A stretch of 21,740 nucleotides of DNA from the IMG/VR virus record IMGVR_UViG_2124908038_000005, positions 1 through 21,740 of that record; one strand, written 5' to 3'. The notes beneath the pieces were generated by a model. The model was not told the origin of the DNA, ran no database searches, and was given only the letters and a program-made list of their open reading frames with translations. Positions 1 to 9,437 of this stretch are shown piece after piece. The stretch's first letter is position 1. Every line of letters starts with the position of its first letter. The stretch is from a virus. The position numbers and the translations under genes were made by a program.

Positions 1-1
1 A

Positions 2-1981
2 TTTAGAGAACCTGCAATACATTTTCAAAAGTATGGTTATTATATAGCAGCTCCTAGGAATACTACGGAATATAAAGAGTACTGGGATAAAGAAGCTCAT
101 AAATGTCTATATGGTTATACTGCAGAAGATGGAGATTTCATATCTGGGTATAACTATTTCTATTTAAATTATTCTCCAATTAGTATTGTAACAGTTAAAA
201 CTGTACAAGTAGGAGAAGGTAAATATAGAGATATACCTGAAAGAAGTATAGATTTTCCTAGATTTTATGATACTGACTATGACTATTTTAATTATATAGA
301 GGATGCTGAATTACAAGGCAAGCATGCTGTAGTTATTAAGAAAAGACGTGCTGGTTATTCCTTTAAAGGAGCATCCATGATGTGTAGAAACTTCTATTTA
401 ATACCTGGAAGTAAGTCATATGCAATCGCTTCAGAAGCTGAATTCTTAACTAAAGATGGGTTATTAAATAAGGCTTGGGAGTTAATGTCTTGGATAGATC
501 AACATACTGCTTGGACTAAGAAGAGACAGAAGGTAGATACTAGAATGCATAAGAGAGCATCTTATGTTGTTAGTAATGATGGGACAATGATTGAATCAGG
601 CTTTATGTCTGAAATCATGGGTGTTACTCTTAAGAATGATATACAAAAAGCTAGAGGTAAAGCTGGTAAATTAATCTTATGGGAAGAAGGTGGTAAGTTT
701 CCAGGTCTTAAAGATGCTTGGCAAATAGCTAGACCATCAGTAGAACAAGGTTCCAATGTATTTGGGCTAATGATTGCTTATGGTACTGGTGGTACTGATG
801 AAGCAGATTATACAGGTCTTAAAGATTTATTTTATGAGCCAGATGGTTATAATATATTAGGAGTAGATAATATATGGGATGAAGGAGCTGTTAAAAAATG
901 TGGCTTTTTTGTACCAGCATGGGTTAATATAGAAGGTGTAGACGATCAAGATAGACCTTTTATGGATGAAGATGGTAATTCTATTAAACATTTATCTATC
1001 AACTACATACTCACTGAACGTCAAAAGATAGTAGATAACACATCTGATAGGAATGCAATAGATAGATATATAGCAGAACATCCTCTTAATCCTATGGAAG
1101 CCACTTTACAGTTAAGTGGTAATATATTTCCTAAGAAAGACCTTGTTAAACATCTAGCATATGTAAGAAATAATGATCTAGTTAAGGACTTTAAGCAAGT
1201 TGGCAACTTATCATTTAATGGAAATGGGGTTCTACAATGGACTCAAGATAAGGAAACTAAAGCTTTAAATAAGTATAAATTAGATAAATCTGCTAGTAGA
1301 AAAGGAGCTATAGTTATATGGGAACATCCTATGGATAATCCTCCATGGGGACTTTATATAGCAGGTTGTGACCCATATGATCATGATAAATCAGGTACAG
1401 ACTCTTTAGGATCAGTATTTATATATAAAAGATTTCAGAATTTTGAATCATTTTATGATACTATTGTAGCTGAATATACTGCTAGACCTGATACTGCTGA
1501 AGAGTTTTATGACAATGTTAGGAAATTATTGTTATATTATGGTGCTACACTTCTATATGAAAATCAAAATCCAGGGTTAGCAGCATACTTTAGGAATAAA
1601 CATTGTGATTATTTACTTGCAGATCAACCTAATATTATATCAAAGATAGTACATGATAGTAAAGTCCAAAGAGGTAAAGGTACTCATATGATTACTGATA
1701 TCAAAGACTGGGCAGAAGGAAGATTAAGAGATTGGTTAATAGAAGAGTATGAACCAGGTAAATTAAATCTTACTAAAATACTATCAGAACCATTACTAGA
1801 AGAATTAATTGCTTATAATGATAAAGGTAATTTTGATAGAGTTATGGCAATGTTCTGTGTAATGATTTATAAAGAAGAATTACATGACTTACATGTTAAA
1901 AAGAAAGAAGATGTTGCAAGGAGTAATAGTATATTCAAGGAAGCAATATTCTCAAATAAACAATTCGAATGTTTTAATTAA
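2..1981 (+). CDS. terL: Terminase large subunit (5'-truncated)
   Basis: Motor ATPase and nuclease that pumps DNA through the portal and cuts the concatemer. The frame is open from base 2, so the true start lies upstream; the first internal ATG (377) falls after the ATPase P-loop and cannot be the start. Visible residues (counted from base 2): a deviant Walker A, KKRRAGYS at 113-120; Walker B LILWEE at 224-229 with tandem Glu; a coupling-type segment AYGTGGT near 260; and an RNase H-like nuclease with likely acidic ligands D457 (GCDPYD), E520 (LLYENQ) and D612 (FDRVMA). The visible part is 659 residues. Arginine codons are almost all AGA/AGG. It lies 7 bases before the portal gene, the usual packaging pair. 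The fold is clear from motif order; assignment to the crAss-like branch is inference from context. Confidence 0.93.
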   Translation, partial: FREPAIHFQKYGYYIAAPRNTTEYKEYWDKEAHKCLYGYTAEDGDFISGYNYFYLNYSPISIVTVKTVQVGEGKYRDIPERSIDFPRFYDTDYDYFNYIEDAELQGKHAVVIKKRRAGYSFKGASMMCRNFYLIPGSKSYAIASEAEFLTKDGLLNKAWELMSWIDQHTAWTKKRQKVDTRMHKRASYVVSNDGTMIESGFMSEIMGVTLKNDIQKARGKAGKLILWEEGGKFPGLKDAWQIARPSVEQGSNVFGLMIAYGTGGTDEADYTGLKDLFYEPDGYNILGVDNIWDEGAVKKCGFFVPAWVNIEGVDDQDRPFMDEDGNSIKHLSINYILTERQKIVDNTSDRNAIDRYIAEHPLNPMEATLQLSGNIFPKKDLVKHLAYVRNNDLVKDFKQVGNLSFNGNGVLQWTQDKETKALNKYKLDKSASRKGAIVIWEHPMDNPPWGLYIAGCDPYDHDKSGTDSLGSVFIYKRFQNFESFYDTIVAEYTARPDTAEEFYDNVRKLLLYYGATLLYENQNPGLAAYFRNKHCDYLLADQPNIISKIVHDSKVQRGKGTHMITDIKDWAEGRLRDWLIEEYEPGKLNLTKILSEPLLEELIAYNDKGNFDRVMAMFCVMIYKEELHDLHVKKKEDVARSNSIFKEAIFSNKQFECFN

Positions 1982-1988
1982 AAATTAA

Positions 1989-4367
1989 ATGGATTTATAC
2001 TATAAACGAACCGAGTTTCCCGTGCAAAAGCTTCCTATGTCTAAAAAAGGAGATGCATGGAGAAGAGCATGTGTTGATGTATTAATATCTAGAGAAGGTA
2101 GTACATTTATAAGTGGACGATCTAGAAAAGATATACTTAGAGTTAACTATGATTTATATAATAGTATATTTTCTGAAGAAGATTTTAAGTATATAGTTAA
2201 TCCATTTAATGTAGAAGAAGGATTTCCTGCTCATCCTCAGAATATGAATATAATTAAACCTAAGATTGATTTATTGATAGGTGAGGAAACTAAACGTCCA
2301 TTTAACTTTAAAGTATTTTCTACAAATGATGAGACAATATCTCAGATACAAGACTTTAAGAAACAATCTTTAATTAAAGAGTATTTAGATTCTGTAACTA
2401 ATGGGGATAACCCAGAAGAAACTCAAAAGAAATTACAAGAGATTGATAGATATATTAAGAACAAGTATGCTACTGCTGGCGAAACAATGGCATATAATAG
2501 TCTTAAATACTTAAGAGAGTATTTAAATATTGATCATGAGTTAATTAAAACATGGAAAGATGGGTTAATTGCTGGTGAAGAGATTGCTTATGTAGGCATA
2601 GTTAATGGTGAACCAATGTGTGAACGTTGTAATCCATATACTTGTACTTATGATAATGATCCAGATATAGAGTTTATAGAAGATGGAGATTGGTTTGTAA
2701 GACGATTCTTAATGTCACCTGGTGGTATATATGATAGATTTCAATCTATAATGGATGAAGAAGATCTTGATAAGTTATTACAAATGTTAGGGGGAGATTC
2801 ACTTCAACGTAGACCTTCTGATGTTAATTATAATAGTATTATATACAAAGATAAGATTATATCTGATATTACTAATGATGAATTCTTTAAAGGGCAGTTA
2901 CTACCAGTATGGCATTGTACTTGGAAATCATTCAAGAAGATAGCTTATATTAGATATACTGATGAAGATGGAGAAGAAATTGAGGATGTAGTAGATGAAA
3001 CTTATAAACTAGATGATGAAGAAAAAGCACAAGGTAAGACTATAGAATGGGATTGGATTACAGAAGTATGGGAAGGATATAGAATAGGTACAGATATATT
3101 TTTAGATATAAAACCTGTACAGTATCAATATCAATCATTAGATAATCCTAAAACTACTAAGTTACCTTATGTAGGAGTTAGACATAACTGCACTAATACC
3201 CGTAATAGATCCTTAGTTGACTTACTTAAACCATTACAGTATATGTATATTGTAGTATGGTATAGATTAGAGTTAGCATTATCTAGAGATAAAGGTAAGA
3301 TTATTAATATGGATATTACACAGATACCTAAATCAATGGGGATATCTGTAGAGAAATGGATGCATTATTTATCTGCTCTAGGAGTCAATTTTATTAATCC
3401 TTATGAAGAAGGATGGGATATACCTGGTCGTGAAGGAGGTAAACCTGCTCAGTATAATCAGATGTCATCTCAAGATTTGAGTATGTCTAAAGTTATAATG
3501 GATTATATTCAATTACTTAATAAGATTGAAGATATGGCTGGTGAGTTCTCTGGTATATCTAGACAACGTCAAGGCGAGATATCTTCTAGTGAATTAGTAG
3601 GTAATGTACAAAGAGCTACTGTACAATCTAGTCATATTACTGAACCTCTATATGAGATACATAATATCTTTAAGAAAAAGATGTATGCTGCATTACTTAA
3701 TACTGCTAAATATGCATGGGGAGAGAATAAGAAAAAGAGATTGACATTTATAGCAGATGACTATACTAGAATGTTCCTAGAAGTTAATGATGATTTTCTA
3801 TACTCTGATTTTGATATATTTGTATCAGATGCTACACAAGAGAATCAGAATCTTGAATCATTAAGATCTTTGATACAACCTGCTATGCAAAATGGAGCTA
3901 CATTATCAGATGCTGCATTGATTCTTACTACTCAAAGTATATCTGAAATAAAGAATAAACTTAAGGAGATTGAAGAAAAACGTGCTCAAAATGAACAAGA
4001 ACAACAGAAGGCTCAACAAGAAGCACAGCAACAAATGCATCAAGAAGAACAGGCGGTATTAGCAGAACAAAATAGAATTAAAGAAGAAGATTCTATACGT
4101 AAAGCTGAAACTGCTATTCAAGTCGCAATGATTGGGGCAGAATCTAGAAAGCAGTCTACTAGTTCTAATAGTCCTATTCCTGAAGATAACTCTATTGAAT
4201 TAGCTAAATTACAATTAGAACAAGAGAGTATCTTACTTGATGATAGATATAATCAGAATTCTTTAGATGAAGAAATAAGAAAGAATAAAGCTTTAGAGTC
4301 TCTTAAAGCACAAGAGATAGAAGTTAAACGTAAACAGGCTTCTAAACCTGTTAGTAAAAGTAAATAA
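1989..4367 (+). CDS. Portal protein (crAss-like type)
   Basis: Predicted dodecameric portal at the capsid vertex through which DNA enters and leaves, docking the terminase outside and the neck proteins below. At 792 residues it is long for a portal, as expected in crAss-like phages. The body (about 1-650) has the mixed alpha/beta character of portals, including a segment near 80-110 with NIIKPKIDLLIGEETKRP, a pattern I associate with this portal group. The C-terminal 140 residues are rich in Gln, Glu, Lys and Ala and should form long helices or a coiled coil, equivalent to a portal barrel or tail. The start follows an AT-only leader (AAAAATTAAATGG) with no Shine-Dalgarno site. Its position between terminase and scaffold/capsid is the main support; the sequence alone is less diagnostic. 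Confidence 0.85.
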   Translation: MDLYYKRTEFPVQKLPMSKKGDAWRRACVDVLISREGSTFISGRSRKDILRVNYDLYNSIFSEEDFKYIVNPFNVEEGFPAHPQNMNIIKPKIDLLIGEETKRPFNFKVFSTNDETISQIQDFKKQSLIKEYLDSVTNGDNPEETQKKLQEIDRYIKNKYATAGETMAYNSLKYLREYLNIDHELIKTWKDGLIAGEEIAYVGIVNGEPMCERCNPYTCTYDNDPDIEFIEDGDWFVRRFLMSPGGIYDRFQSIMDEEDLDKLLQMLGGDSLQRRPSDVNYNSIIYKDKIISDITNDEFFKGQLLPVWHCTWKSFKKIAYIRYTDEDGEEIEDVVDETYKLDDEEKAQGKTIEWDWITEVWEGYRIGTDIFLDIKPVQYQYQSLDNPKTTKLPYVGVRHNCTNTRNRSLVDLLKPLQYMYIVVWYRLELALSRDKGKIINMDITQIPKSMGISVEKWMHYLSALGVNFINPYEEGWDIPGREGGKPAQYNQMSSQDLSMSKVIMDYIQLLNKIEDMAGEFSGISRQRQGEISSSELVGNVQRATVQSSHITEPLYEIHNIFKKKMYAALLNTAKYAWGENKKKRLTFIADDYTRMFLEVNDDFLYSDFDIFVSDATQENQNLESLRSLIQPAMQNGATLSDAALILTTQSISEIKNKLKEIEEKRAQNEQEQQKAQQEAQQQMHQEEQAVLAEQNRIKEEDSIRKAETAIQVAMIGAESRKQSTSSNSPIPEDNSIELAKLQLEQESILLDDRYNQNSLDEEIRKNKALESLKAQEIEVKRKQASKPVSKSK

Positions 4368-4381
4368 TAATTAAGTTAATT

Positions 4382-5614
4382 ATGGAAGATAATATTAAAA
4401 ATTCATTCGGTGGATTTTCTGCAATAACAGATTCCTTATTACGCACTGATGGTAATAATACCATTGGAGAAGATAATGAGAGGACTATAGATCCCGAAGA
4501 TATTAAGAAACAGATGGAGGCATTAGATAATGTTAAACCTGTCTCTAAATCTTCTACCACTAAAAGTACTAAAGAAATAGTTAAAGACGACGAAGAAGAA
4601 CTTGAAGAAGATGATGATTCTGAAGAAGAATTAGTTGATGAAGAGGAAGAAGATGTAGATGATACTGATGATATCACTGAAGATGGTAATGCTGAAAAAC
4701 TAGAAAGTAAAGTTAAAGGTTCTAAGAAGAAAGATTCTGAAGAACTTGATGTAGAAGAAGGTGATTTAGTAGAAGCATTTGCAGATTTATTTGCTGAAGA
4801 ATTAGGTTGGAAGTATGAAGATAATAAGAAACCTAAAGATATCAAAGGTATAATTAAGTACATGCAAGATATTGTAGACACTAATTCTGAACCTAAATAT
4901 TCAAATGATGAGATTAAAGCATTAGATGAATTTGTAAAGAATGGAGGTAGTCCTAGAGAATACTTTAAACAAGTATATGTAGAGGATATAGATCCTGAGA
5001 AATTAGATATTACAAAAGAATCTGATCAGAAAGCTATCATTAGAACTAATCTCAAGAATCGTGGGTATTCAGAACAACGTATTGAGAAGTTAATTAGTCG
5101 TTATGAAGATACGGACGCCTTAGAAGATGAGGCAGAAGATTCTCTAGCAGAAGTAAAAGAGTACGCAAGTACTAAAAAGGAACAGCTATTGAAGGATCAG
5201 GCAAAAGTACGTGAGAGACAAGAAGCAGAACAACTTACTTTTATCAAGAACGTAGAGAAAGTTATAAAGGACACAAATGATATTAGGGGAATTCCTCTTT
5301 CAGAGAAAAAGAAAGCTGCTCTTATAGAGTATGTATTCAAACCTGAGAAAGATGGAATGACTAAGTATCAGAAAGAGTATAATAGTGATTTAAAGAATTT
5401 GCTTGAGTCAGCTTATTTTACTATGGAACGTGATACCTTTGTACAACAAGTACAAAAGAAAGCTACAACAAATGCTGTTAAAAACCTAAAACTTAAAATA
5501 AGAACTGCAGGTAAGAGCACAAAGAATGCTTCATCCGATGACGATAGTAGCGGCAAGGTTGCACAGGTTTGGGAAATGGCAAGTTCATTTCTTGCTAAGA
5601 ATAATAACAATTAA
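4382..5614 (+). CDS. Acidic scaffolding-like / capsid assembly protein
   Basis: Likely head assembly protein, by position between portal and capsid genes, where podoviruses commonly encode the scaffold. The 410-residue chain has three parts: a short N-terminus (1-55); an extremely acidic stretch (about 62-105) of runs of Asp and Glu; and a mostly helical charged remainder with a Lys/Glu/Gln-rich coiled-coil segment (about 255-300). The C-terminus is basic (residues 355-390, many Lys), typical of a scaffold tail that contacts the capsid. No enzymatic motif is seen. The reverse strand has an open frame over the acidic stretch only because GAA/GAT repeats read as Ser codons. Alternative: an internal virion protein. 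The acidic composition and position are observed; the scaffold role is inferred. Confidence 0.6.
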   Translation: MEDNIKNSFGGFSAITDSLLRTDGNNTIGEDNERTIDPEDIKKQMEALDNVKPVSKSSTTKSTKEIVKDDEEELEEDDDSEEELVDEEEEDVDDTDDITEDGNAEKLESKVKGSKKKDSEELDVEEGDLVEAFADLFAEELGWKYEDNKKPKDIKGIIKYMQDIVDTNSEPKYSNDEIKALDEFVKNGGSPREYFKQVYVEDIDPEKLDITKESDQKAIIRTNLKNRGYSEQRIEKLISRYEDTDALEDEAEDSLAEVKEYASTKKEQLLKDQAKVRERQEAEQLTFIKNVEKVIKDTNDIRGIPLSEKKKAALIEYVFKPEKDGMTKYQKEYNSDLKNLLESAYFTMERDTFVQQVQKKATTNAVKNLKLKIRTAGKSTKNASSDDDSSGKVAQVWEMASSFLAKNNNN

Positions 5615-5630
5615 ATAATAAAAACAATTT

Positions 5631-7100
5631 ATGGATGGTGTATTAAATAATCTCCAACTTTACAAGTCTAAATATTTTTCAGATCTTGTAGATGAGAACA
5701 TGCTTTCAAATGCATTAATGACTAAACCATACGAAGTTTCTACTGTTTTGTCCTATATCTTTGGTCGCTACGAAAATAGCACTATTGACTTTTTGACAAG
5801 TGGTCTTGGTAAGACTATCATAACAGAAAATAGACAGTATGAATGGCCAGTAATGATTGAAGCTGATAAAGCAATCAGTATTAAACAGGCTAAATGGAAT
5901 GGTGCAGCTATCACAGCAGCTCTTACTCCTGGTATCAATGGAACCCCAATTCAATTGTGGTTAGGTGAAAAATGGTTTGGTCCTGGTGCTATCCTGGAAT
6001 TTGATGATAAGGAATTCCAAGCTCGTGTTATGGGTGCTCCTTATCAGGATGGTAATGATTGGGTATATACTGTAGTATGTGCAGATGGTAACCCTGCTTC
6101 ATTTATTCCTCCTTCGTTACTTGTAGCTGGTGCTCAGGTAAGTAGATTAGGTTCTGCATACGAAGAAAACTCTGAAGAAGCTGATATCGTGAACTATCAG
6201 ACTCCTTTCAAACTTAGGAATCATATGACGACTATGCGTCTTACTTATGATATCACAGGTAGTGCATATTCAACTGTAATGGTTATTGCAATGCGTGATC
6301 CTAAGACTAAGAAAACATCTTATTTATGGTCTGATTATCAGGAATGGCAAGCTCTTCGTCAATGGTATAATACTATTGATAGACAGTTAGTATATTCACA
6401 TTACAATGCTAACCCAGATGGTACTACTGATTTAGTAGGAACTAATGGACGTCCTGTATATATTGGTGCTGGGTTGTTACAACAGATTGCTCCTGCTAAT
6501 AAGAAAACTTATACTGTATTAACTGCAGATATTCTTGAAGATTTCTTATTTGACTTATCCTATAATATCTTAGGTACTAACGAACGTAAGTTTGTAGCGC
6601 TAACGGGTGAAATGGGAATGAAGGAGTTAGATCGTGTATTGAAAGCTAAAGCTGCTGCATATACATTAGTTGACACTCACTTTGTAACTGGTACTGGTCA
6701 GGAATTGACATTAGGTGGACAGTTCGTTACTTATAAAATGTTGAATGGTATTGAGTTAACTCTCAAACATTTCCCATTGTATGATAATATAGCTTACAAC
6801 CGTAAATTACATCCTACGAGTGGTAAACCTATTGAATCTTATCGTTTTACTTTCCTTGATTTTGGAGCACGTGATGGTGAATCTAATATCACTAAAGTAG
6901 TTCGTAAAGGACGTGAAATGGTTATGTGGCATGTAGCCGGTGCTGTTGCTCCAGGTACAGGATTTGCAAAATCTATTAATACTCTTCGTTCAAATGCAAA
7001 AGATGGTTATTCAGTTAACTTCTTATCTGAACAAGGTATTATGATTAAAGATCCTACAGCTTGTGGTGAATTAATTATGGATTCAAGTTACGGTGTATAA
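5631..7100 (+). CDS. Major capsid protein (HK97-fold, crAss-like)
   Basis: Main building block of the icosahedral head. The 489-residue length, absence of signal or membrane segments, and N-terminal character (LSYIFGRYENSTIDFLTSG around 41-59) match my knowledge of crAss-like capsid proteins. It follows terminase, portal and scaffold in canonical order. Codon choice supports very high expression: I count 14 CGN against 4 AGR arginine codons, whereas the terminase uses almost only AGA/AGG. GGT, GCT and TTC/AAC codons also look more frequent than in the neighbours. The start follows an AT-only leader (ATAAAAACAATTT), and a GC-rich stem-loop lies just downstream. HK97 fold is inferred from family knowledge; no fold-specific motif can be proved by eye. 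Confidence 0.85.
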   Translation: MDGVLNNLQLYKSKYFSDLVDENMLSNALMTKPYEVSTVLSYIFGRYENSTIDFLTSGLGKTIITENRQYEWPVMIEADKAISIKQAKWNGAAITAALTPGINGTPIQLWLGEKWFGPGAILEFDDKEFQARVMGAPYQDGNDWVYTVVCADGNPASFIPPSLLVAGAQVSRLGSAYEENSEEADIVNYQTPFKLRNHMTTMRLTYDITGSAYSTVMVIAMRDPKTKKTSYLWSDYQEWQALRQWYNTIDRQLVYSHYNANPDGTTDLVGTNGRPVYIGAGLLQQIAPANKKTYTVLTADILEDFLFDLSYNILGTNERKFVALTGEMGMKELDRVLKAKAAAYTLVDTHFVTGTGQELTLGGQFVTYKMLNGIELTLKHFPLYDNIAYNRKLHPTSGKPIESYRFTFLDFGARDGESNITKVVRKGREMVMWHVAGAVAPGTGFAKSINTLRSNAKDGYSVNFLSEQGIMIKDPTACGELIMDSSYGV

Positions 7101-7112
7101 TTAGAATGAAAC

Positions 7113-7156
7113 TGACTGTGATATTGGAGGAGGAGCAATTCTCCTCCGAACAGTCA
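7113..7156 (+). other. Two-tier RNA stem-loop after capsid gene
   Basis: A perfect 7-bp inner stem, GGAGGAG (7129-7135) with CTCCTCC (7141-7147), closes a CAATT loop. It sits inside an outer 7-bp stem, TGACTGT (7113-7119) with ACAGTCA (7150-7156). The GC-rich inner stem stands out in a very AT-rich region. No T-tract follows, so it is not a textbook intrinsic terminator. A role in partial termination, mRNA 3'-end protection or RNA processing is inference. It fits the need for more capsid than neck protein. Confidence 0.65.
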
Positions 7157-7186
7157 AATATAAATTAACTCTTAATAATTAAATTA

Positions 7187-7939
7187 ATGGAAGTTATATT
7201 ACGACCCTTACTTAGAGACAAGTGGGCAGGAGTATTTAAATACAAAAATTGTACCGACTATGTTGGTACTTATTTTACTCGTACAGGAGCAATTCATACA
7301 GGACTAACCTTAGAAGATACAGAAAGATTAGGTAAACTATTAGGTAAAGATCCTAAAGAACTTAGTCCAAGTTCTGAATTCTGGCATAATTATTATATCC
7401 GTATTGGAAATAAAGATATATATCTTGATACAGATAATCCAGAAGACGAGTTAAAATATTTATTCTTAAAGACTCATAAACGTGTGGCTAATGGATTCAA
7501 TGATAATAATCCTACAGCTAATTATGTATTGATTAATAAAGAATCAGAGGCTAAAGAAGCTAATAAATTTAATCAAATTAAACGTAAGGCAATAGTAGCT
7601 TTTGGAAAATTATCTCTAGAGGAGATGCGTAAAGCATTACGTTTATATGGGACTAATCCTGAAAACTTATCAGGAGAATTAGTAGAAAATAGATTATTTG
7701 AAATAGTAGAGAAAGATCCAGAAAAGTTCTTAGATAGATGGGTTGATAATAAACGTAGAGAAACAGAGTATCTTATACAAGAAGCTGTAGCTAAGAATAT
7801 TATCAGAAAGAATAAATCTGAATATAAATATGGTACTGATACTATAGGTCATTTACTAGATGATGCTATTAATTATTTAGATAGTCCTGAACATAGAGAC
7901 TTAAAACAAATTATCATTAACGATATTAATGCTAAATAA
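7187..7939 (+). CDS. Head-region protein with possible SAP-like segment
   Basis: Unassigned 250-residue protein directly downstream of the capsid gene. The N-terminal 100 residues look globular and mixed, with aromatic-rich strands (WAGVFKYKNCTDYVGTYF, 13-30). Residues 141-185 read as helix – short extended turn – helix (KLSLEEMRKALRLYG, then LSGELVENRLFEIV), which resembles SAP/HeH nucleic-acid-binding motifs. The remainder is helical and charged. No signal peptide or membrane segment is seen. It is the first gene after the capsid stem-loop and is followed 2 bases after its stop by the ring paralogues, suggesting a virion or head-completion role. A DNA-binding role rests only on the pattern and is weak. 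The start has an AT-only leader (TAATAATTAAATTA). Confidence 0.6.
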   Translation: MEVILRPLLRDKWAGVFKYKNCTDYVGTYFTRTGAIHTGLTLEDTERLGKLLGKDPKELSPSSEFWHNYYIRIGNKDIYLDTDNPEDELKYLFLKTHKRVANGFNDNNPTANYVLINKESEAKEANKFNQIKRKAIVAFGKLSLEEMRKALRLYGTNPENLSGELVENRLFEIVEKDPEKFLDRWVDNKRRETEYLIQEAVAKNIIRKNKSEYKYGTDTIGHLLDDAINYLDSPEHRDLKQIIINDINAK

Positions 7940-7941
7940 TA

Positions 7942-8637
7942 ATGACAGTTTTTCCTGATATGCATAATGCATTTAGGTTGAATTTAGATAAATCTTCTTC
8001 TCTGGTAGGAAATCCCGATTTCTCTCCAGAGGAGATTGATTTTTGGCTAAATGAAGCTCAAGATAGATTTATTAAACAAAGAGTATTTGGTAATAACATT
8101 AGAAGAGAAGCCTTTGATGGCAGTCTTAAAAGAGTAGAAGATATACGTAATATAGTTATTAATTCATCTTCAATATCTTTATCCTCTAGTGTTATAGGAT
8201 CTAATATTAAAGAAGGTGTATTGCCTTTTACTGATGCTAATTCTCCATATATGTACTATATAGATTCTACTTTATTTGATTCTGGTAGTAGTGCAATGAA
8301 TGTAGGAGAACCTATAAAGATAACAGATGCTTCTAAATATGTGAAAGATAGTATCAATAATCCTTATATAAGAAGACCTCTTCCATTCTTTTATGGAAAT
8401 AAGATAGCATTTGTATATGGAGATGAATTTATACCTACTACTTTTACATTAACTTATATTAAGAAACCTAAACAATTAACTTATACTACAGTCTCTGGTT
8501 ACCAAACTAATACATGTGAATTAGCAGAAGAGACTCATAGAGAGATAGTTGATATAGCAATAGGATTAGTTATAGAAAATATAGAGTCCCCAAGAGTTCA
8601 AACGTACTCTCAAATAAATCAATCTAATATAGAATAA
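7942..8637 (+). CDS. Neck ring / head-completion protein, paralogue 1
   Basis: First of three consecutive related genes. The 231-residue protein has an N-terminal helical block with EEIDFWLNEAQDRFIKQR (about 29-46) and RREAFDGSLKRVEDIRNIV (about 53-71), then a beta-rich middle, and a C-terminal CELAEETHREIVDIAIGLVIE helix (about 193-213). The same three landmarks recur in order in the next two proteins. In crAss-like phages stacked ring proteins form the neck between portal and tail; I assign that role from position and paralogy, not from a recognised catalytic motif. No enzyme signature is present. It starts 2 bases after the preceding stop, so translation is probably coupled. Confidence 0.68.
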   Translation: MTVFPDMHNAFRLNLDKSSSLVGNPDFSPEEIDFWLNEAQDRFIKQRVFGNNIRREAFDGSLKRVEDIRNIVINSSSISLSSSVIGSNIKEGVLPFTDANSPYMYYIDSTLFDSGSSAMNVGEPIKITDASKYVKDSINNPYIRRPLPFFYGNKIAFVYGDEFIPTTFTLTYIKKPKQLTYTTVSGYQTNTCELAEETHREIVDIAIGLVIENIESPRVQTYSQINQSNIE

Positions 8638-8639
8638 GC

Positions 8640-9437
8640 ATGACATCTAGAGAAATGCAAATCTCTTTTGTAAGAGAATTAACTGCAATAAGTGAGCATT
8701 TTGAATCTCCTGATATGATAGGTTCTGATACTATTATGTATTGGATTAATAATGGTCAAGATGAGTATTTAAAGAAAAGTTATATATCTAAGGCTTCTAC
8801 TAAAGAAAATGTAGAGTTTATTCAGAAGAGACTAGAAGATTTAAAACAATTAGTATCTAGAAAAACTATGTTTGCAGGTACTAGTTTTGTCATATCTAAC
8901 ACTGAACCTACTAGTGCTATTACTATTTCTGCTACACAGTCTACTAGAATAGGGGCTAATGCAGATGGATCATTAGCATTTCCATTACCATCAGACTATT
9001 TTTACTATGTTAGATCTACTAGTAAAGTATCTGGTACATATATACAATCTGCTACTAAATCTTATATCAATAATAATTTAATAGAACATTCTGATATAAA
9101 TCCTGCGATTTTAGTTAACGCTATTAACACTCCTATAATTCGTAATCCATTAGTTATTTTAGAGAGTAGTCCAGTAACTGGAGATGCTTCTAAATCGTAC
9201 ATGCTTTTATATAAAGATAGTTATACAAATCTATTTAATATAGAATTAGTGTATATCAGATATCCAAAAAGAATAGTTTTAACTATAACTGATTCTACTA
9301 CACAAACTTTAACTTGTGAGTTACCTTTTCAAACACATCAAGAAATTATAGATTATTCAGTTAAAATGTATATAGAAGATTATAAATTTAAATTATCTAG
9401 TTCAAAAGGTACTAAAGGAGGAGAGGAATCTAAATAA
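8640..9437 (+). CDS. Neck ring / head-completion protein, paralogue 2
   Basis: Second of three tandem paralogues, 265 residues. Landmarks: SDTIMYWINNGQDEYLKKSY (about 28-47), ENVEFIQKRLEDLKQLV (about 55-71), and near the C-terminus CELPFQTHQEIIDYSVKMYIE (about 227-247). The middle is longer than in the other two copies, with Ser/Thr-rich beta segments (about 75-215), as if an extra loop or domain had been gained. The C-terminus ends in a Lys/Gly-rich tail. The start lies 2 bases after the previous stop and its own stop overlaps the next start by one base (TAATG). A structural neck role is inferred; the relationship to the flanking copies is seen directly. Confidence 0.68.
   Translation: MTSREMQISFVRELTAISEHFESPDMIGSDTIMYWINNGQDEYLKKSYISKASTKENVEFIQKRLEDLKQLVSRKTMFAGTSFVISNTEPTSAITISATQSTRIGANADGSLAFPLPSDYFYYVRSTSKVSGTYIQSATKSYINNNLIEHSDINPAILVNAINTPIIRNPLVILESSPVTGDASKSYMLLYKDSYTNLFNIELVYIRYPKRIVLTITDSTTQTLTCELPFQTHQEIIDYSVKMYIEDYKFKLSSSKGTKGGEESK

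Noticed and set aside
377-1981. Terminase starting at the ATG at 377
   Set aside because: The frame is open to base 2 and contains the ATPase Walker A motif upstream of 377, so that ATG is internal.
4367-4383. AT-only inverted repeat (ATAATTAA-G-TTAATTAT) at a gene start
   Set aside because: Perfect 8-bp arms, but in such AT-rich leaders this is expected by chance and is too weak to call an operator.
4351-4881. Ser-rich open frame on the reverse strand
   Set aside because: It is the shadow of the acidic Asp/Glu run; GAA/GAT repeats give Ser codons in reverse. No leader or neighbour supports it.
9414-9423. Shine-Dalgarno site for the gene at 9437
   Set aside because: The purine run also encodes Lys-Gly-Gly in the preceding gene and lies 13 bases from the start; no other gene has one.
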